From: Alistipes sp. Zagget8
GTDB lineage: Bacteria > Bacteroidota > Bacteroidia > Bacteroidales > Rikenellaceae
Reading direction: 5' to 3'
DNA length: 64,000 nucleotides
Assembly (NCBI GenBank): GCA_001941065.1
Contig: MSHJ01000005.1
Location: forward strand, 62,001-126,000
The notes under the pieces were generated by a model. That model was not told the origin of the DNA and made no database searches. It saw only the letters and a program-made list of their open reading frames with translations. The translations under genes and the position numbers were made by a program. Positions 1-7,884 of this stretch are shown piece by piece; within the stretch, counting starts at the first letter, position 1; each line of letters starts with the position of its first letter.

Positions 1-3000
1 GGGACCTTCGGCTCGGGACTGCGGCTGTGGGACCTCGCGGCAGGCCGTGAAGCCGAGGCCGCCTGGCTGCGCGACATTCCGGCCAGTCCGATTCGCGTAA
101 TCCGTCCCATGGGCGGTGACAAACTGCTGGCGGGACTCGACGGTCGCGGCGTCTACCTGCTCGACCTGCAGGCCCGGCGTGCGGTGCGCTACCTCTCGGA
201 GAACGAGGAGGCGGGCGGTCAGCTGAAGGGAAACGGCGTCTACGACCTGCTGCCCGACGGCGGGCACATTTGGGTGGCCACCTATACGGGCGGCATTTCG
301 CAGGTCGATGTCTCGGATAAGTTCTGCCTCATCGACCGGGTGCCTTTCAGCGGTCCGGAGCAGTCGCTGGGGGACAACCACGTCAATGCCGTGCTGGAGG
401 ACCGCGACGGCGACATGTGGTTTGCGACCAACCACGGCGTGAGCTTGTGGCGGGTCCGCGAGAACCGCTGGAGCCAGCTTGTCCGCGACGACAACACCTA
501 CCTGACCCTCTGTGAGACCCGCGACGGGCAGGTCTGGTGCGGCGGATACGGCACGGGCATCCACCTGCTCGACAAGCGCGGGGGCGGCCGCGTCGTGCGG
601 TCGATCCGTTCGCTCGAGGGCGACTCCCGGGCCGACTGCATCTACGCTTCGCTGGTCGACGACGACGGCGGCATCTGGTTCGGGGGCCTGAACAACCGCC
701 TCACCTGCCTGCGCGGCGGCGAACGGATTGCTTACGACATCCGGGGCGTCAATTCCGTCGTGCGGATCGATGCCGACCGGCTTATGGTCAACACCACGCG
801 CGGCTTCTACCTGCTGAACCGCCGCAACGGCAGTTTCCGCCGTCTGTTCGCCAACCCGGACGACTGCGGCGTGCGTTCCAACAGTTTCATCTTTAACAGC
901 ATAGCCCTCGGCGACGAACTCTGGTTCGGAACGTCGGGCGGGGGCCTGAACCTCTTCGACCTCGGCGACGAGACCGTGCGCAATTTCACGATGGAGGACG
1001 GGCTGCCGTCGAATTTCATTTTCAGCCTCCAGAAAGACCGTGCCGGGAATCTCTGGATCAGCACCGACGGCGGCATCTGCTGTTTCGATCCGCGCGAACG
1101 GCGCTTGCTGTTCAATATCGAACAGTCGCCCGTCAATCAGTTTATCTTCTCCTCGGGCTGTACGCTGTGCGACGGGCGTATCGCGTTCGGCAGCATCGCC
1201 GGGTGCCTGGTGTTCGATCCGCAGGTCATCCGGCCTGCCGCCCCGAAGGTGGAATTTCGGTTCACGGAGTTCCGGCTCTTCTACGAGCCGGTCACGGCGG
1301 CGTCGGCTCCCGGCGTGCTGCGGGCTCCGATCGATAAGGTAGAGCACATCCGCCTGCGCCACCGCCAGAACTCTTTTTCGTTCGGATTCACGGCGCTGGA
1401 CCTCTACTATTCGGACAAATACCTCTATACCTACCGGCTCGAGGGCTTCGACGAAAAGTGGCTTCCGGCGGGCAATTACAGCGGGGCGGAGTATACGAAC
1501 ATTCCCCCGGGCGACTACCGTTTCTGCGTGCGGTGCATCGACAAGGAGAGCCGCGCCGTGCTGGTCGAGCGGGCGATCGGGGTCCGGGTCCTGCCGCCGT
1601 GGTGGGCCACGGGCACGGCGATGGCCGCCTACCTGCTGCTGGCGCTGGCGCTGCTTTACGTCGCGGTCCGCCGGTGGCGGCGCAGGCAGGAGCGTCAGCG
1701 GATGGACGAGAAACTCTCGCTGTTCATCAACATTGCCCACGACATCCGCACGCCACTGTCGCTCGTGATGGCGCCCCTGCGCGACCTGAGCCGCGAGACG
1801 CTGAGCGAGCAGGGCGCCTACTGCCTCGACCTGGCCCGGCAGAACTGCGAAAAACTTTTTTCGATGGTGCAGGGCCTGCTGGATATTCACAAGATGGAGA
1901 TCGCCGCCTCGGAGGTCGTGCCTTCGGCGGTCTGTCCCGGAAAACTCCTGCGCCGGAAATGCGATGAGTTCGAACCGATGGCCGCCCGCAAAGGGGTGGC
2001 GCTCTGCCTGGAGGACGCGACGGACGGGGTCGTCGCCCGGATCGATTTCGACAAATTCAACCACGTGCTCGACAACCTGCTGTCGAATGCCGTGAAATAT
2101 ACGCCCCGCGGCGGTCGGGTCACGGTGCGGCTGTCGCGCAGCGGCCGGAAACTCGTTTTCGAGGTCTGCGACACGGGCATCGGCATCGCCAAAGGCGACC
2201 GCAAGCATATCTTCCGTAAATTCTACCGTTCGCAGAGCGCCGTGCAGACCGGGGAGATCGGCAGCGGCGTGGGGCTGGTCATCACCCGCCGGCTGGTGGC
2301 CCGCATGAAAGGCACGCTGACCTTCGACAGCCGCGAGGGCGAAGGCACCGTCTTCCGGCTGACGCTACCCTGCATCGAGGCGCCGGCGGCAGTCCCGGAG
2401 GGGCCGGACCCGGCGCCGGAAGGGGAGCTCTGCGCCGATGAAGAACTTTGCGAGGGTATGGACCGCGTGCTGGTCGTCGAAGACAATGCCGATATGCGCA
2501 GTTACCTTTCCTATTCGCTTTCGTCGGATTACAAGGTCTATGCGGTGGCTTCGGGCGAGGAGGCGCTGGCCTTTCTCGCCGAGCGCAGTGTGGACATCGT
2601 GATCTCGGACGTCATGATGGGCAGCGGCATCTCCGGCATCGAGCTTTGCGCACGCCTCAGGGGCGACATCGCCACGTCGCATCTGTTCGTCATCCTGCTC
2701 ACGGCCTGCACCCGGCAGGAGAGCGTCCTGAGCGGCTTCGAGTCGGGCGCCAACGACTACATCACCAAGCCGTTCAGCATCGACGTGCTGCACATGAAGC
2801 TCCACAACCTGATGCAGACCCGCCGCATCATCCGCGAGCAGGGCAGCGCCGTGGTGGAGCGCATGGCCTCTCCGGGGGAGGCTGCCGACGTGGCGCCGGC
2901 TATCAACAGCATCGACAACGATTTCCTGCGCCGCAGCATGGAGGTCGTGGCCGCGAACCTCTCCGACAGCGCGTTCTCGATCAACGACCTGTGCCGTGAG

Positions 3001-3237
3001 ATGGCCGTCAGCCGGACGCTGATGTACGAAAAACTGCGTGCGCTGGCCGGGCAGTCGCCCAGCGATTTTATCCGCGGCATCCGCCTGCGCCGTGCCTGCG
3101 AACTGTTACAGTCTACCGACCATTCCGTGGCCGAGGTGGCGGTGCTGGCGGGATTCTCCGACGCGAAATATTTCAGCACGGTCTTCAAAAAGCATTTCGG
3201 CGAAAGCCCCAGCCGCTTCTCGCGCTCCCGCAGGTAG
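1..3237 (+). CDS. Hybrid two-component system sensor/regulator (HTCS), 5' end outside window
   Basis: The frame is open from base 1, so the gene starts upstream; 1078 residues are visible. In order: beta-propeller (Reg_prop-like) repeats with recurrent W-F/V-G/A-T motifs, a Y_Y_Y-like domain, a membrane segment near residues 533-555, a HisKA motif NIAHDIRTP with the phosphoacceptor His at about 580, an ATPase N-box (DNLLSNAVKYTP), a receiver domain from about 821 with the acceptor Asp at about 870 (VISDVMMG) and Lys at about 923 (TKPF), and a C-terminal AraC-type HTH. The fusion is the classic Bacteroidetes HTCS: a periplasmic sensor of glycan fragments that activates a nearby utilisation locus. 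Its target is probably to the left of the window, since the next gene is convergent. The family assignment is firm; the ligand is unknown. Confidence 0.95.
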   Translation, partial: GTFGSGLRLWDLAAGREAEAAWLRDIPASPIRVIRPMGGDKLLAGLDGRGVYLLDLQARRAVRYLSENEEAGGQLKGNGVYDLLPDGGHIWVATYTGGISQVDVSDKFCLIDRVPFSGPEQSLGDNHVNAVLEDRDGDMWFATNHGVSLWRVRENRWSQLVRDDNTYLTLCETRDGQVWCGGYGTGIHLLDKRGGGRVVRSIRSLEGDSRADCIYASLVDDDGGIWFGGLNNRLTCLRGGERIAYDIRGVNSVVRIDADRLMVNTTRGFYLLNRRNGSFRRLFANPDDCGVRSNSFIFNSIALGDELWFGTSGGGLNLFDLGDETVRNFTMEDGLPSNFIFSLQKDRAGNLWISTDGGICCFDPRERRLLFNIEQSPVNQFIFSSGCTLCDGRIAFGSIAGCLVFDPQVIRPAAPKVEFRFTEFRLFYEPVTAASAPGVLRAPIDKVEHIRLRHRQNSFSFGFTALDLYYSDKYLYTYRLEGFDEKWLPAGNYSGAEYTNIPPGDYRFCVRCIDKESRAVLVERAIGVRVLPPWWATGTAMAAYLLLALALLYVAVRRWRRRQERQRMDEKLSLFINIAHDIRTPLSLVMAPLRDLSRETLSEQGAYCLDLARQNCEKLFSMVQGLLDIHKMEIAASEVVPSAVCPGKLLRRKCDEFEPMAARKGVALCLEDATDGVVARIDFDKFNHVLDNLLSNAVKYTPRGGRVTVRLSRSGRKLVFEVCDTGIGIAKGDRKHIFRKFYRSQSAVQTGEIGSGVGLVITRRLVARMKGTLTFDSREGEGTVFRLTLPCIEAPAAVPEGPDPAPEGELCADEELCEGMDRVLVVEDNADMRSYLSYSLSSDYKVYAVASGEEALAFLAERSVDIVISDVMMGSGISGIELCARLRGDIATSHLFVILLTACTRQESVLSGFESGANDYITKPFSIDVLHMKLHNLMQTRRIIREQGSAVVERMASPGEAADVAPAINSIDNDFLRRSMEVVAANLSDSAFSINDLCREMAVSRTLMYEKLRALAGQSPSDFIRGIRLRRACELLQSTDHSVAEVAVLAGFSDAKYFSTVFKKHFGESPSRFSRSRR

Positions 3238-3248
3238 GTACGGTCTCG

Positions 3249-4023
3249 CTATTTATGCAGCCCGAGCCAACGCATCGTGCCTTTCCACCAGCGGGAATAC
3301 CATTTTTTGCGTTTGATGCGCCAGCTTCCGATGCAGTAGTGGACGGCGTAGTTGCTTTCGCAGGCACGCGCTGGCCAGCAGGCCACGTAATGCGAGGGAT
3401 ATACGTGTATCCCTTCGGCGAGCCGCTGCGCCTCGTCGCGGTAGCGGAATCCGTAGGGAATGGCATGGAACGCCATGATGTCGGGGGCGATCACGTTGCC
3501 GTAATAGGACTGCCCGTCGTTATCCCGGAACCGGTGGCCTTCGTACCAGTCGAGGCATTGCCGCAGGTAGGGGTGCCCGGGCTCGCTGCCGAAAGCCGCC
3601 GATTGAATGCCGAGTCCCAGATTGACGCGCGGCCGTCTGGTGTGCAGATTCCCGGCTTCGTCCAGCAGGCCGTCTGCGATATTTTGGGCAAGAACCTCTT
3701 CGTTGACCTCGATCACGGTGAACAGCCTCGATGCCGTGAGCAGTTCGTCGAAGGGTTTGCGGACCTCGATGTCCGTGTCCAGGTAGATGCCGCCTTCGGT
3801 GTAGAGGGCATAGTGGCGGATGTAGTCGGCCGCGAAGGCGTATTTTTTGTGTTTGAGGGCCTTGCGGACCCACGGGACCGACCGGACATCGAACCGTTCT
3901 TCGTTCCAGACGATTATTTCGTAATCGGGCAGCACCCGCCGCCAGGAGTCGATGCAGCATTGTATTTTAGGGGGATAATTTCCCCCCCCCCAGCCAGCAG
4001 CAATGAATTTTTTTCGGGATCAT
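3249..4023 (-). CDS. Family 32-like capsule/LPS glycosyltransferase, frameshifted at a G10 tract
   Basis: The body (3249-3935) reads as a small GT32/OCH1-like sugar transferase with LPDYEIIVWNEE, an AADYIRHYALY segment and the metal-binding DXD in YLDTDIEV. The usual N-terminus is in another frame: ATG at 4023 gives MIPKKIHCCWLGGG, the family's hallmark start, then runs into a stop after 18 codons. Removing one G from the ten-G run (3982-3991) joins this to NYPPKIQCCIDSW and the rest, giving about 257 residues. As written, only the 18-residue peptide or a GTG-started 228-residue product lacking the WxGG motif could be made. A good promoter lies 29 bp upstream of the ATG. Either the gene is phase-variable and is seen here in the OFF state, or the tract length is a sequencing error. 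It is convergent with the HTCS gene. Confidence 0.85.
3982..3991. repeat. Homopolymer C10 (G10 in the coding strand)
   Basis: Ten consecutive C on the plus strand lie at codons 11-14 of the minus-strand glycosyltransferase. Nine G restores the full reading frame. Tracts of this length are typical substrates for slipped-strand mispairing in contingency genes. Confidence 0.9.
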
Positions 4024-4051
4024 TATCAGGTGACGCGGTTGTTTATACTAT

Positions 4052-4083
4052 CAAATGTACGAAAAATCCGAATGGGTTCAAAA
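4052..4083 (-). promoter_or_regulatory. Promoter of the glycosyltransferase gene
   Basis: On the minus strand TTTTG (4083-4079), a 19-bp spacer and TACATTTG (4059-4052) match the Bacteroidetes -33/-7 consensus. It lies 29 bp ahead of the ATG at 4023 and supports that start, not the internal GTG. Confidence 0.65.
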
Positions 4084-4138
4084 CCGAATCGCATACAGTT
4101 CGGCAAAACTTTCCGACTGGCAAAAGTGTCGTTACGAG

Positions 4139-4160
4139 ATCAAATGTACGAAAATATCCG
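4139..4160 (-). repeat. Second copy of the promoter-like sequence at 4050-4070
   Basis: The plus-strand sequence ATCAAATGTACGAAAA recurs at 4050 and 4139, both followed by (AT)ATCCG. Read on the minus strand it carries a second TACATTTG -7 box (4148-4141), so the glycosyltransferase gene may have tandem promoters. The -33 match is weaker here. Bases 4161-4270 show nothing else recognisable. Confidence 0.4.
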
Positions 4161-4270
4161 CTTACGGCCCAATTTGCCCGCTTTATTTTCCGCGGATGTC
4201 CAGCTCTTGGAGCAGGGAGTTGCACGCGCGGTCCGAAAGAGCCCGGTATCCGGCTACGAAGAAAACAAAA

Positions 4271-4297
4271 AGAGACCGTCGAATTTCGATGGTCTCT
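4271..4297 (-). terminator. Terminator downstream of tRNA-Ala
   Basis: A 12-bp perfect stem (AGAGACC plus five inner pairs) with a 3-nt loop is flanked by T/A runs on both sides. It lies just after the tRNA in its direction of transcription. Confidence 0.8.
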
Positions 4298-4304
4298 TTT
4301 TTTG

Positions 4305-4378
<74 letters not shown>

Positions 4379-4390
4379 TTGTTGCGGGTA

Positions 4391-4398
4391 CAAAGATA
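4391..4398 (-). promoter_or_regulatory. -7 box of the tRNA-Ala promoter
   Basis: TATCTTTG on the minus strand lies 12 bp ahead of the tRNA 5' end, with a TTGCGG element about 20 bp further upstream. Confidence 0.6.
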
Positions 4399-4523
4399 AT
4401 CGGATTTTTTTATTTCCGCAATATTCACCCTGAAAAATCCGTGCAGGAGTGAATTTTTTTCGAATCGTGTGCGCCGCAGAGGTTTTTCGGAGGGGTGTCT
4501 GCGCCCTGAAAGGAAATATTGCC

Positions 4524-4560
4524 AACCCTTCCGGCGGTTTGGCCATTTTCCGGAAGGGTT
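4524..4560 (+). other. Hairpin upstream of the thioredoxin gene
   Basis: AACCCTTCCGG (4524-4534) and CCGGAAGGGTT (4550-4560) form an 11-bp inverted repeat just before a GATCTTTG -7-like box (4569-4576). It could be a terminator for transcription entering from the left or a regulatory structure; the sequence does not decide. Confidence 0.4.
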
Positions 4561-4597
4561 CTTGTCCCGATCTTTGCACTATCAAAACCGAACGATT

Positions 4598-5110
4598 ATG
4601 AAAAAAATGCAAAACACGAATCCCGAACCCGGGAGTTCCCGGCGAAAGAGGACGACGACCCTGAAAACCGCAGCCTTCGCGGCGCTCCTGCTGCTGGGCG
4701 GGACGGCCTCGGCACAGCAGCGCAGCAACACGCAAAAATCAAATGATATGAAAGCAATCGAACTGACAACCGCGGAGTTCAAGGAACAGATTTTCGATTT
4801 CTCCGCAAACGACGCATGGAACTATAAGGGCGAGTTACCCGCCGTGATCGATTTTTACGCCACGTGGTGCGGCCCGTGCAAGATGATGGCTCCGGTGATG
4901 GAGACCCTGGCCGGGGAGTACGAGGGCCGGGTGAAGGTCTATAAGGTGGATGTGGACAAGGAGAAACGCCTTGCCGCGTTGTTCAAAATCCGCAGCATCC
5001 CGACCTTCATCCTGATCCCGAAGGAGGGCGAGCCGCAGCATGCGAACGGTGCGATGGACATCGCCGAGATGCGCCGGATCATCGACACCGCGCTGCTGGA
5101 CAAAAAATAG
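4598..5110 (+). CDS. Exported thioredoxin-fold protein
   Basis: The protein has 170 residues. The N-terminus has a basic stretch (RRKRTTTLK) then a hydrophobic core ending TASAQQ, a signal peptide for export. The thioredoxin domain carries FYATWCGPCKMM with the redox cysteines at residues 91 and 94, and the cis-proline segment RSIPTF. The start at 4598 is chosen because it gives the shortest plausible n-region and follows a promoter-like box; the frame is open further upstream without support. A 55-bp gap separates it from the next gene, so the two probably form an operon. It likely acts as a periplasmic or membrane-associated disulfide reductase or exchanger. Confidence 0.9.
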   Translation: MKKMQNTNPEPGSSRRKRTTTLKTAAFAALLLLGGTASAQQRSNTQKSNDMKAIELTTAEFKEQIFDFSANDAWNYKGELPAVIDFYATWCGPCKMMAPVMETLAGEYEGRVKVYKVDVDKEKRLAALFKIRSIPTFILIPKEGEPQHANGAMDIAEMRRIIDTALLDKK

Positions 5111-5165
5111 CAACCGGGGCCGCTGCGGAACGATGTCTCCCGGCGGCCTTCAAAATCCCGAACTG

Positions 5166-6773
5166 ATGAAAAAGCACTTGTTTTTATGGAAGACCCTGCT
5201 GGCCGCGGGAACGCTGTCGGCGCAAAATCGGAATGACACTATGGATTTACAGCATCGGATTCCCCAGGAGGGGCGCGGGAATGCCCGGGTGGCATATCTC
5301 GGCCAGTCGATCGACCGAATGGTCTATGAATTTATGGAAGAGGAGGGTATTCCCGGCCTGACGCTGGCGATCGTCCAGGCTCCCTACATCCCGCGTGTGG
5401 TGGGTTACGGCGTCACCGACATCCGCGAAGGGCGGCTGGCGGCCGTCCGGACGCTCTGGCCTGCGGGCCCCATCTCGCAGGGATTCGCGGCCGTCGCCGT
5501 CATTCAGCTCCATGAACTCGGCAAACTGTCGCTGGACGACAAGGCGTCGAAATACCTGAAGGGTCTGCCTGCCGCGTGGAACGGCATCACCATTCGCCAG
5601 CTCCTGCAGCACAGCGCGGGCCTTCCCGACTATCGCAGCCGTCCCGGATTCGACGTTTCGGCCTCCTACACGCCTGCCGGACTGATTGCCTCGGTCGCCG
5701 GGCTCCCGCTCGAATTCACGCCCGGAACCGATGTGCGGCAGAGCGCCACGAATTTCCTGCTGCTGGCCGAGGTGGTCGAAAAGGTCTCCGGCAAATCCTA
5801 CCGCGATTTCGTGAAGAAGAACCAGATCGACCGGCTGGGGCTGCGCCAGACCTTTTTTGCCGCCGATCTCGCCGGCGTGAAGCAGGAAGATGTGGCGGCG
5901 ACGAACCATCGGCATGAACTTTTCAAGCACGACCCCGCCTATATCAATCCTGCCGAAACCACCGTGGGATATGTCATGCAGGAGGGCCGGCTCGTCGAAG
6001 CGGCTCCCGTGGGTCCGTCGCTGAAAGGCTTCTCCGACATCTGGGCGTCGGCCGAGAACATCAGCCATTGGGACATCGGACTGGCCGGCGGCGTGCTGAT
6101 CGCCAAGCCCGAAAACCGGGCGCTGATCTACGCTCCCACGAAGCTCGACAACGGCTGCACGATCCCGGCCATGGCCGGCTGGCAGTTCTATGCCCATCCG
6201 GGGCTGATGGACATCAAGGGCGGCGTTTCGGGACATTCGGTCTTCCTGAGCCGTTTCACCGACGCTTCGGAACTGGTGTGCGTGACGCTGATGGCCAATC
6301 GCGAGGGCGTGGATTTCACCAACCTCGCACGGCGTATCGCGGCGGCTTTCGACAACGGCAAACTGGCTTCCGGAGCCGACGACAACCGGCTCTACACCTA
6401 TGAGAGTTCGTTCGGTGTCGATGAAACGATGGACCGCGTCGAGGCGCAGCTCAAGGCGCTGGGCATTCCGGTCTTCGCCCGTTTCGACCACGGCCGCAAC
6501 GCCGGAGAGGTCGGGCTGGAGCTGCGTCCCACGAAGGTCGTGGTCTTCGGGGCGCCGAAGGTGGGCACGAAACTCATGCAGGACAATCCCAGCATCGCCA
6601 TCGAGCTCCCGCTGCGCATTGCCGTGTGGGAAGATGCCGCGGGCAGCGTCTGGGCGGCTTTCCCGCAGATGAAACAGCTGGGTGCCGAATACGGCATGGC
6701 GGACAGCCCCGTCATTGCGAACATGCAGCGCCTGCTGGAAACCATTGTCCGCAAATCCGCGAACATCTATTGA
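5166..6773 (+). CDS. Serine beta-lactamase-fold protein fused to DUF302, catalytic motifs lost
   Basis: The protein has 535 residues with a signal peptide ending LSAQN. Residues about 40-400 follow the beta-lactamase/class C esterase fold (EEEGIPGLTLAIVQ, HSAGLPDYRS, EVVEKVSGKSYRDF). The nucleophile motif SxxK is replaced by PISQ at 102-105, and the YxN position reads QSATN, so the hydrolytic residues appear lost. The C-terminus (about 413-535: TYESSFGVDETMDRVEAQLKA through FPQMKQLG) is a DUF302 domain. It lies just behind the exported thioredoxin gene. It may be a binding or scaffold protein; I would not call it a beta-lactamase enzyme. ATG 5166 is preferred over the long upstream extension, which has no signal peptide. 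Confidence 0.8.
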   Translation: MKKHLFLWKTLLAAGTLSAQNRNDTMDLQHRIPQEGRGNARVAYLGQSIDRMVYEFMEEEGIPGLTLAIVQAPYIPRVVGYGVTDIREGRLAAVRTLWPAGPISQGFAAVAVIQLHELGKLSLDDKASKYLKGLPAAWNGITIRQLLQHSAGLPDYRSRPGFDVSASYTPAGLIASVAGLPLEFTPGTDVRQSATNFLLLAEVVEKVSGKSYRDFVKKNQIDRLGLRQTFFAADLAGVKQEDVAATNHRHELFKHDPAYINPAETTVGYVMQEGRLVEAAPVGPSLKGFSDIWASAENISHWDIGLAGGVLIAKPENRALIYAPTKLDNGCTIPAMAGWQFYAHPGLMDIKGGVSGHSVFLSRFTDASELVCVTLMANREGVDFTNLARRIAAAFDNGKLASGADDNRLYTYESSFGVDETMDRVEAQLKALGIPVFARFDHGRNAGEVGLELRPTKVVVFGAPKVGTKLMQDNPSIAIELPLRIAVWEDAAGSVWAAFPQMKQLGAEYGMADSPVIANMQRLLETIVRKSANIY

Positions 6774-6789
6774 GCCCTTTCGCAAAGAA

Positions 6790-6824
6790 AAGCGGCGGAG
6801 ACCAGCCAAGGGTCTCCGCCGCTT
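6790..6824. terminator. Bidirectional terminator between convergent genes
   Basis: A perfect 14-bp stem (AAGCGGCGGAGACC / GGTCTCCGCCGCTT) with a 7-nt loop lies between the plus-strand DUF302 fusion and minus-strand korB. Confidence 0.75.
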
Positions 6825-6850
6825 CCGTTTGCGGTCCGGGGGAGTCGAGT

Positions 6851-7882
6851 CTATTCCACCTCCCACGTGGCGCCCGAACGCAGCAGGTCGTCCACGCAGT
6901 GTATCTTGCTGGCGGCTTTCACCTCCTCGACCTGACGCTCCACGGCCCGGTCGTACACCGTGTCGTCCGCAACCTCGCGGATCACGCCCACGGCTACCGG
7001 ATAGTCCGGATATTTCATGGCCGCCAGCATCGAATGCAGCGTCGTGTCGCGCTCGTGGGCGTCGTGCGTCAGCACGTCGTCCAGCGTGTAGCCGTCCTCT
7101 CCGACGGTCACAGCCTTGAGCTTCATGTTCTCGAACACGAGGCCCTTCTCCCGGTTGGCGCCGAAAAGCATCTTCTCACCGTGGCGCAGCGTCACCGTGC
7201 GCTCGGCACGCGTGGCCTTGTCGGCGGCGAAATCGTAGTGGGTCTTGTCGTTGAATATCACGCAGTTCTGCAGCGCCTCGACCACCGACATTCCCTTGTG
7301 CTTGGCGGCGGCGATCAGGCACTCTTTCGTCAGCGCCACCTCCATGTCGATCGTGCGGGCGAAGAACGTGCCTTTGGCGCCGATCACCAGCTCGCCGGGG
7401 TTGAACGGCTTTTCGACCGTGCCGTAGGGCGAGGTCTTGGTGATTTTGCCCAGCTTCGAGGTGGGGGAGTACTGGCCCTTCGTGAGGCCGTAGATCTCGT
7501 TGTTGAACAGGATGACGTTCAGGTCCACATTGCGGCGGATGGCGTGGATGAAATGGTTGCCGCCGATGGCCAGCGAGTCGCCGTCGCCGGTCGTCACCCA
7601 CACGCTCAGGCGCGGGTTAGCCGTCTTGACGCCCGTAGCTATGGCATTGGCGCGTCCGTGCACGGAGTGGAACCCGTAGGTCTTCATGTAGTAGATGAAA
7701 CGCGACGAGCAGCCGATGCCCGACACGAACGTGAACAGGTTGTGGGGCGTGTCGAGTGCGTCGGCTATTTCGGGCAGTGCACGCTGTACGGCGCTGAGTA
7801 TGGCGTGGTCGCCGCATCCGGGGCACCAGCGTACCTCCTGGTCGCTTTTGAAATCCGCGGGGGTGTATTTGTAGTCTGCCAT
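6851..7882 (-). CDS. korB: 2-oxoglutarate (2-oxoacid):ferredoxin oxidoreductase, beta subunit
   Basis: The 343-residue protein is the TPP-binding subunit. It has WCPGCGDH at residues 19-25, SGIGCSSR, the TPP/Mg motif GDGDSLAIGGNH near 98-110, and NNEIYGLTKGQYSPTS. With the alpha subunit it would oxidatively decarboxylate 2-oxoglutarate (or make it reductively) with ferredoxin and CoA in the cytoplasm. It follows korA with only two bases between them, so the two are one transcript. There are no separate delta or gamma genes; the gamma domain is fused in korA. A related 2-oxoacid substrate cannot be excluded from sequence alone. Confidence 0.93.
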   Translation of the reverse strand: MADYKYTPADFKSDQEVRWCPGCGDHAILSAVQRALPEIADALDTPHNLFTFVSGIGCSSRFIYYMKTYGFHSVHGRANAIATGVKTANPRLSVWVTTGDGDSLAIGGNHFIHAIRRNVDLNVILFNNEIYGLTKGQYSPTSKLGKITKTSPYGTVEKPFNPGELVIGAKGTFFARTIDMEVALTKECLIAAAKHKGMSVVEALQNCVIFNDKTHYDFAADKATRAERTVTLRHGEKMLFGANREKGLVFENMKLKAVTVGEDGYTLDDVLTHDAHERDTTLHSMLAAMKYPDYPVAVGVIREVADDTVYDRAVERQVEEVKAASKIHCVDDLLRSGATWEVE

Positions 7883-7884
7883 GG

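Noticed and set aside
3249..3935. Intact glycosyltransferase starting at GTG 3935
   Set aside because: The start lies inside the fold, after the conserved WxGG region. A better start with a promoter lies upstream in another frame.
4139..4160. Insertion-sequence ends or attachment-site duplication at 4050 and 4139
   Set aside because: The repeated sequence contains a promoter -7 box in both copies and no transposase is nearby; tandem promoters explain it better.
5166..6773. Beta-lactamase conferring resistance
   Set aside because: The nucleophile SxxK and YxN motifs are missing, so hydrolysis of beta-lactams is unlikely.
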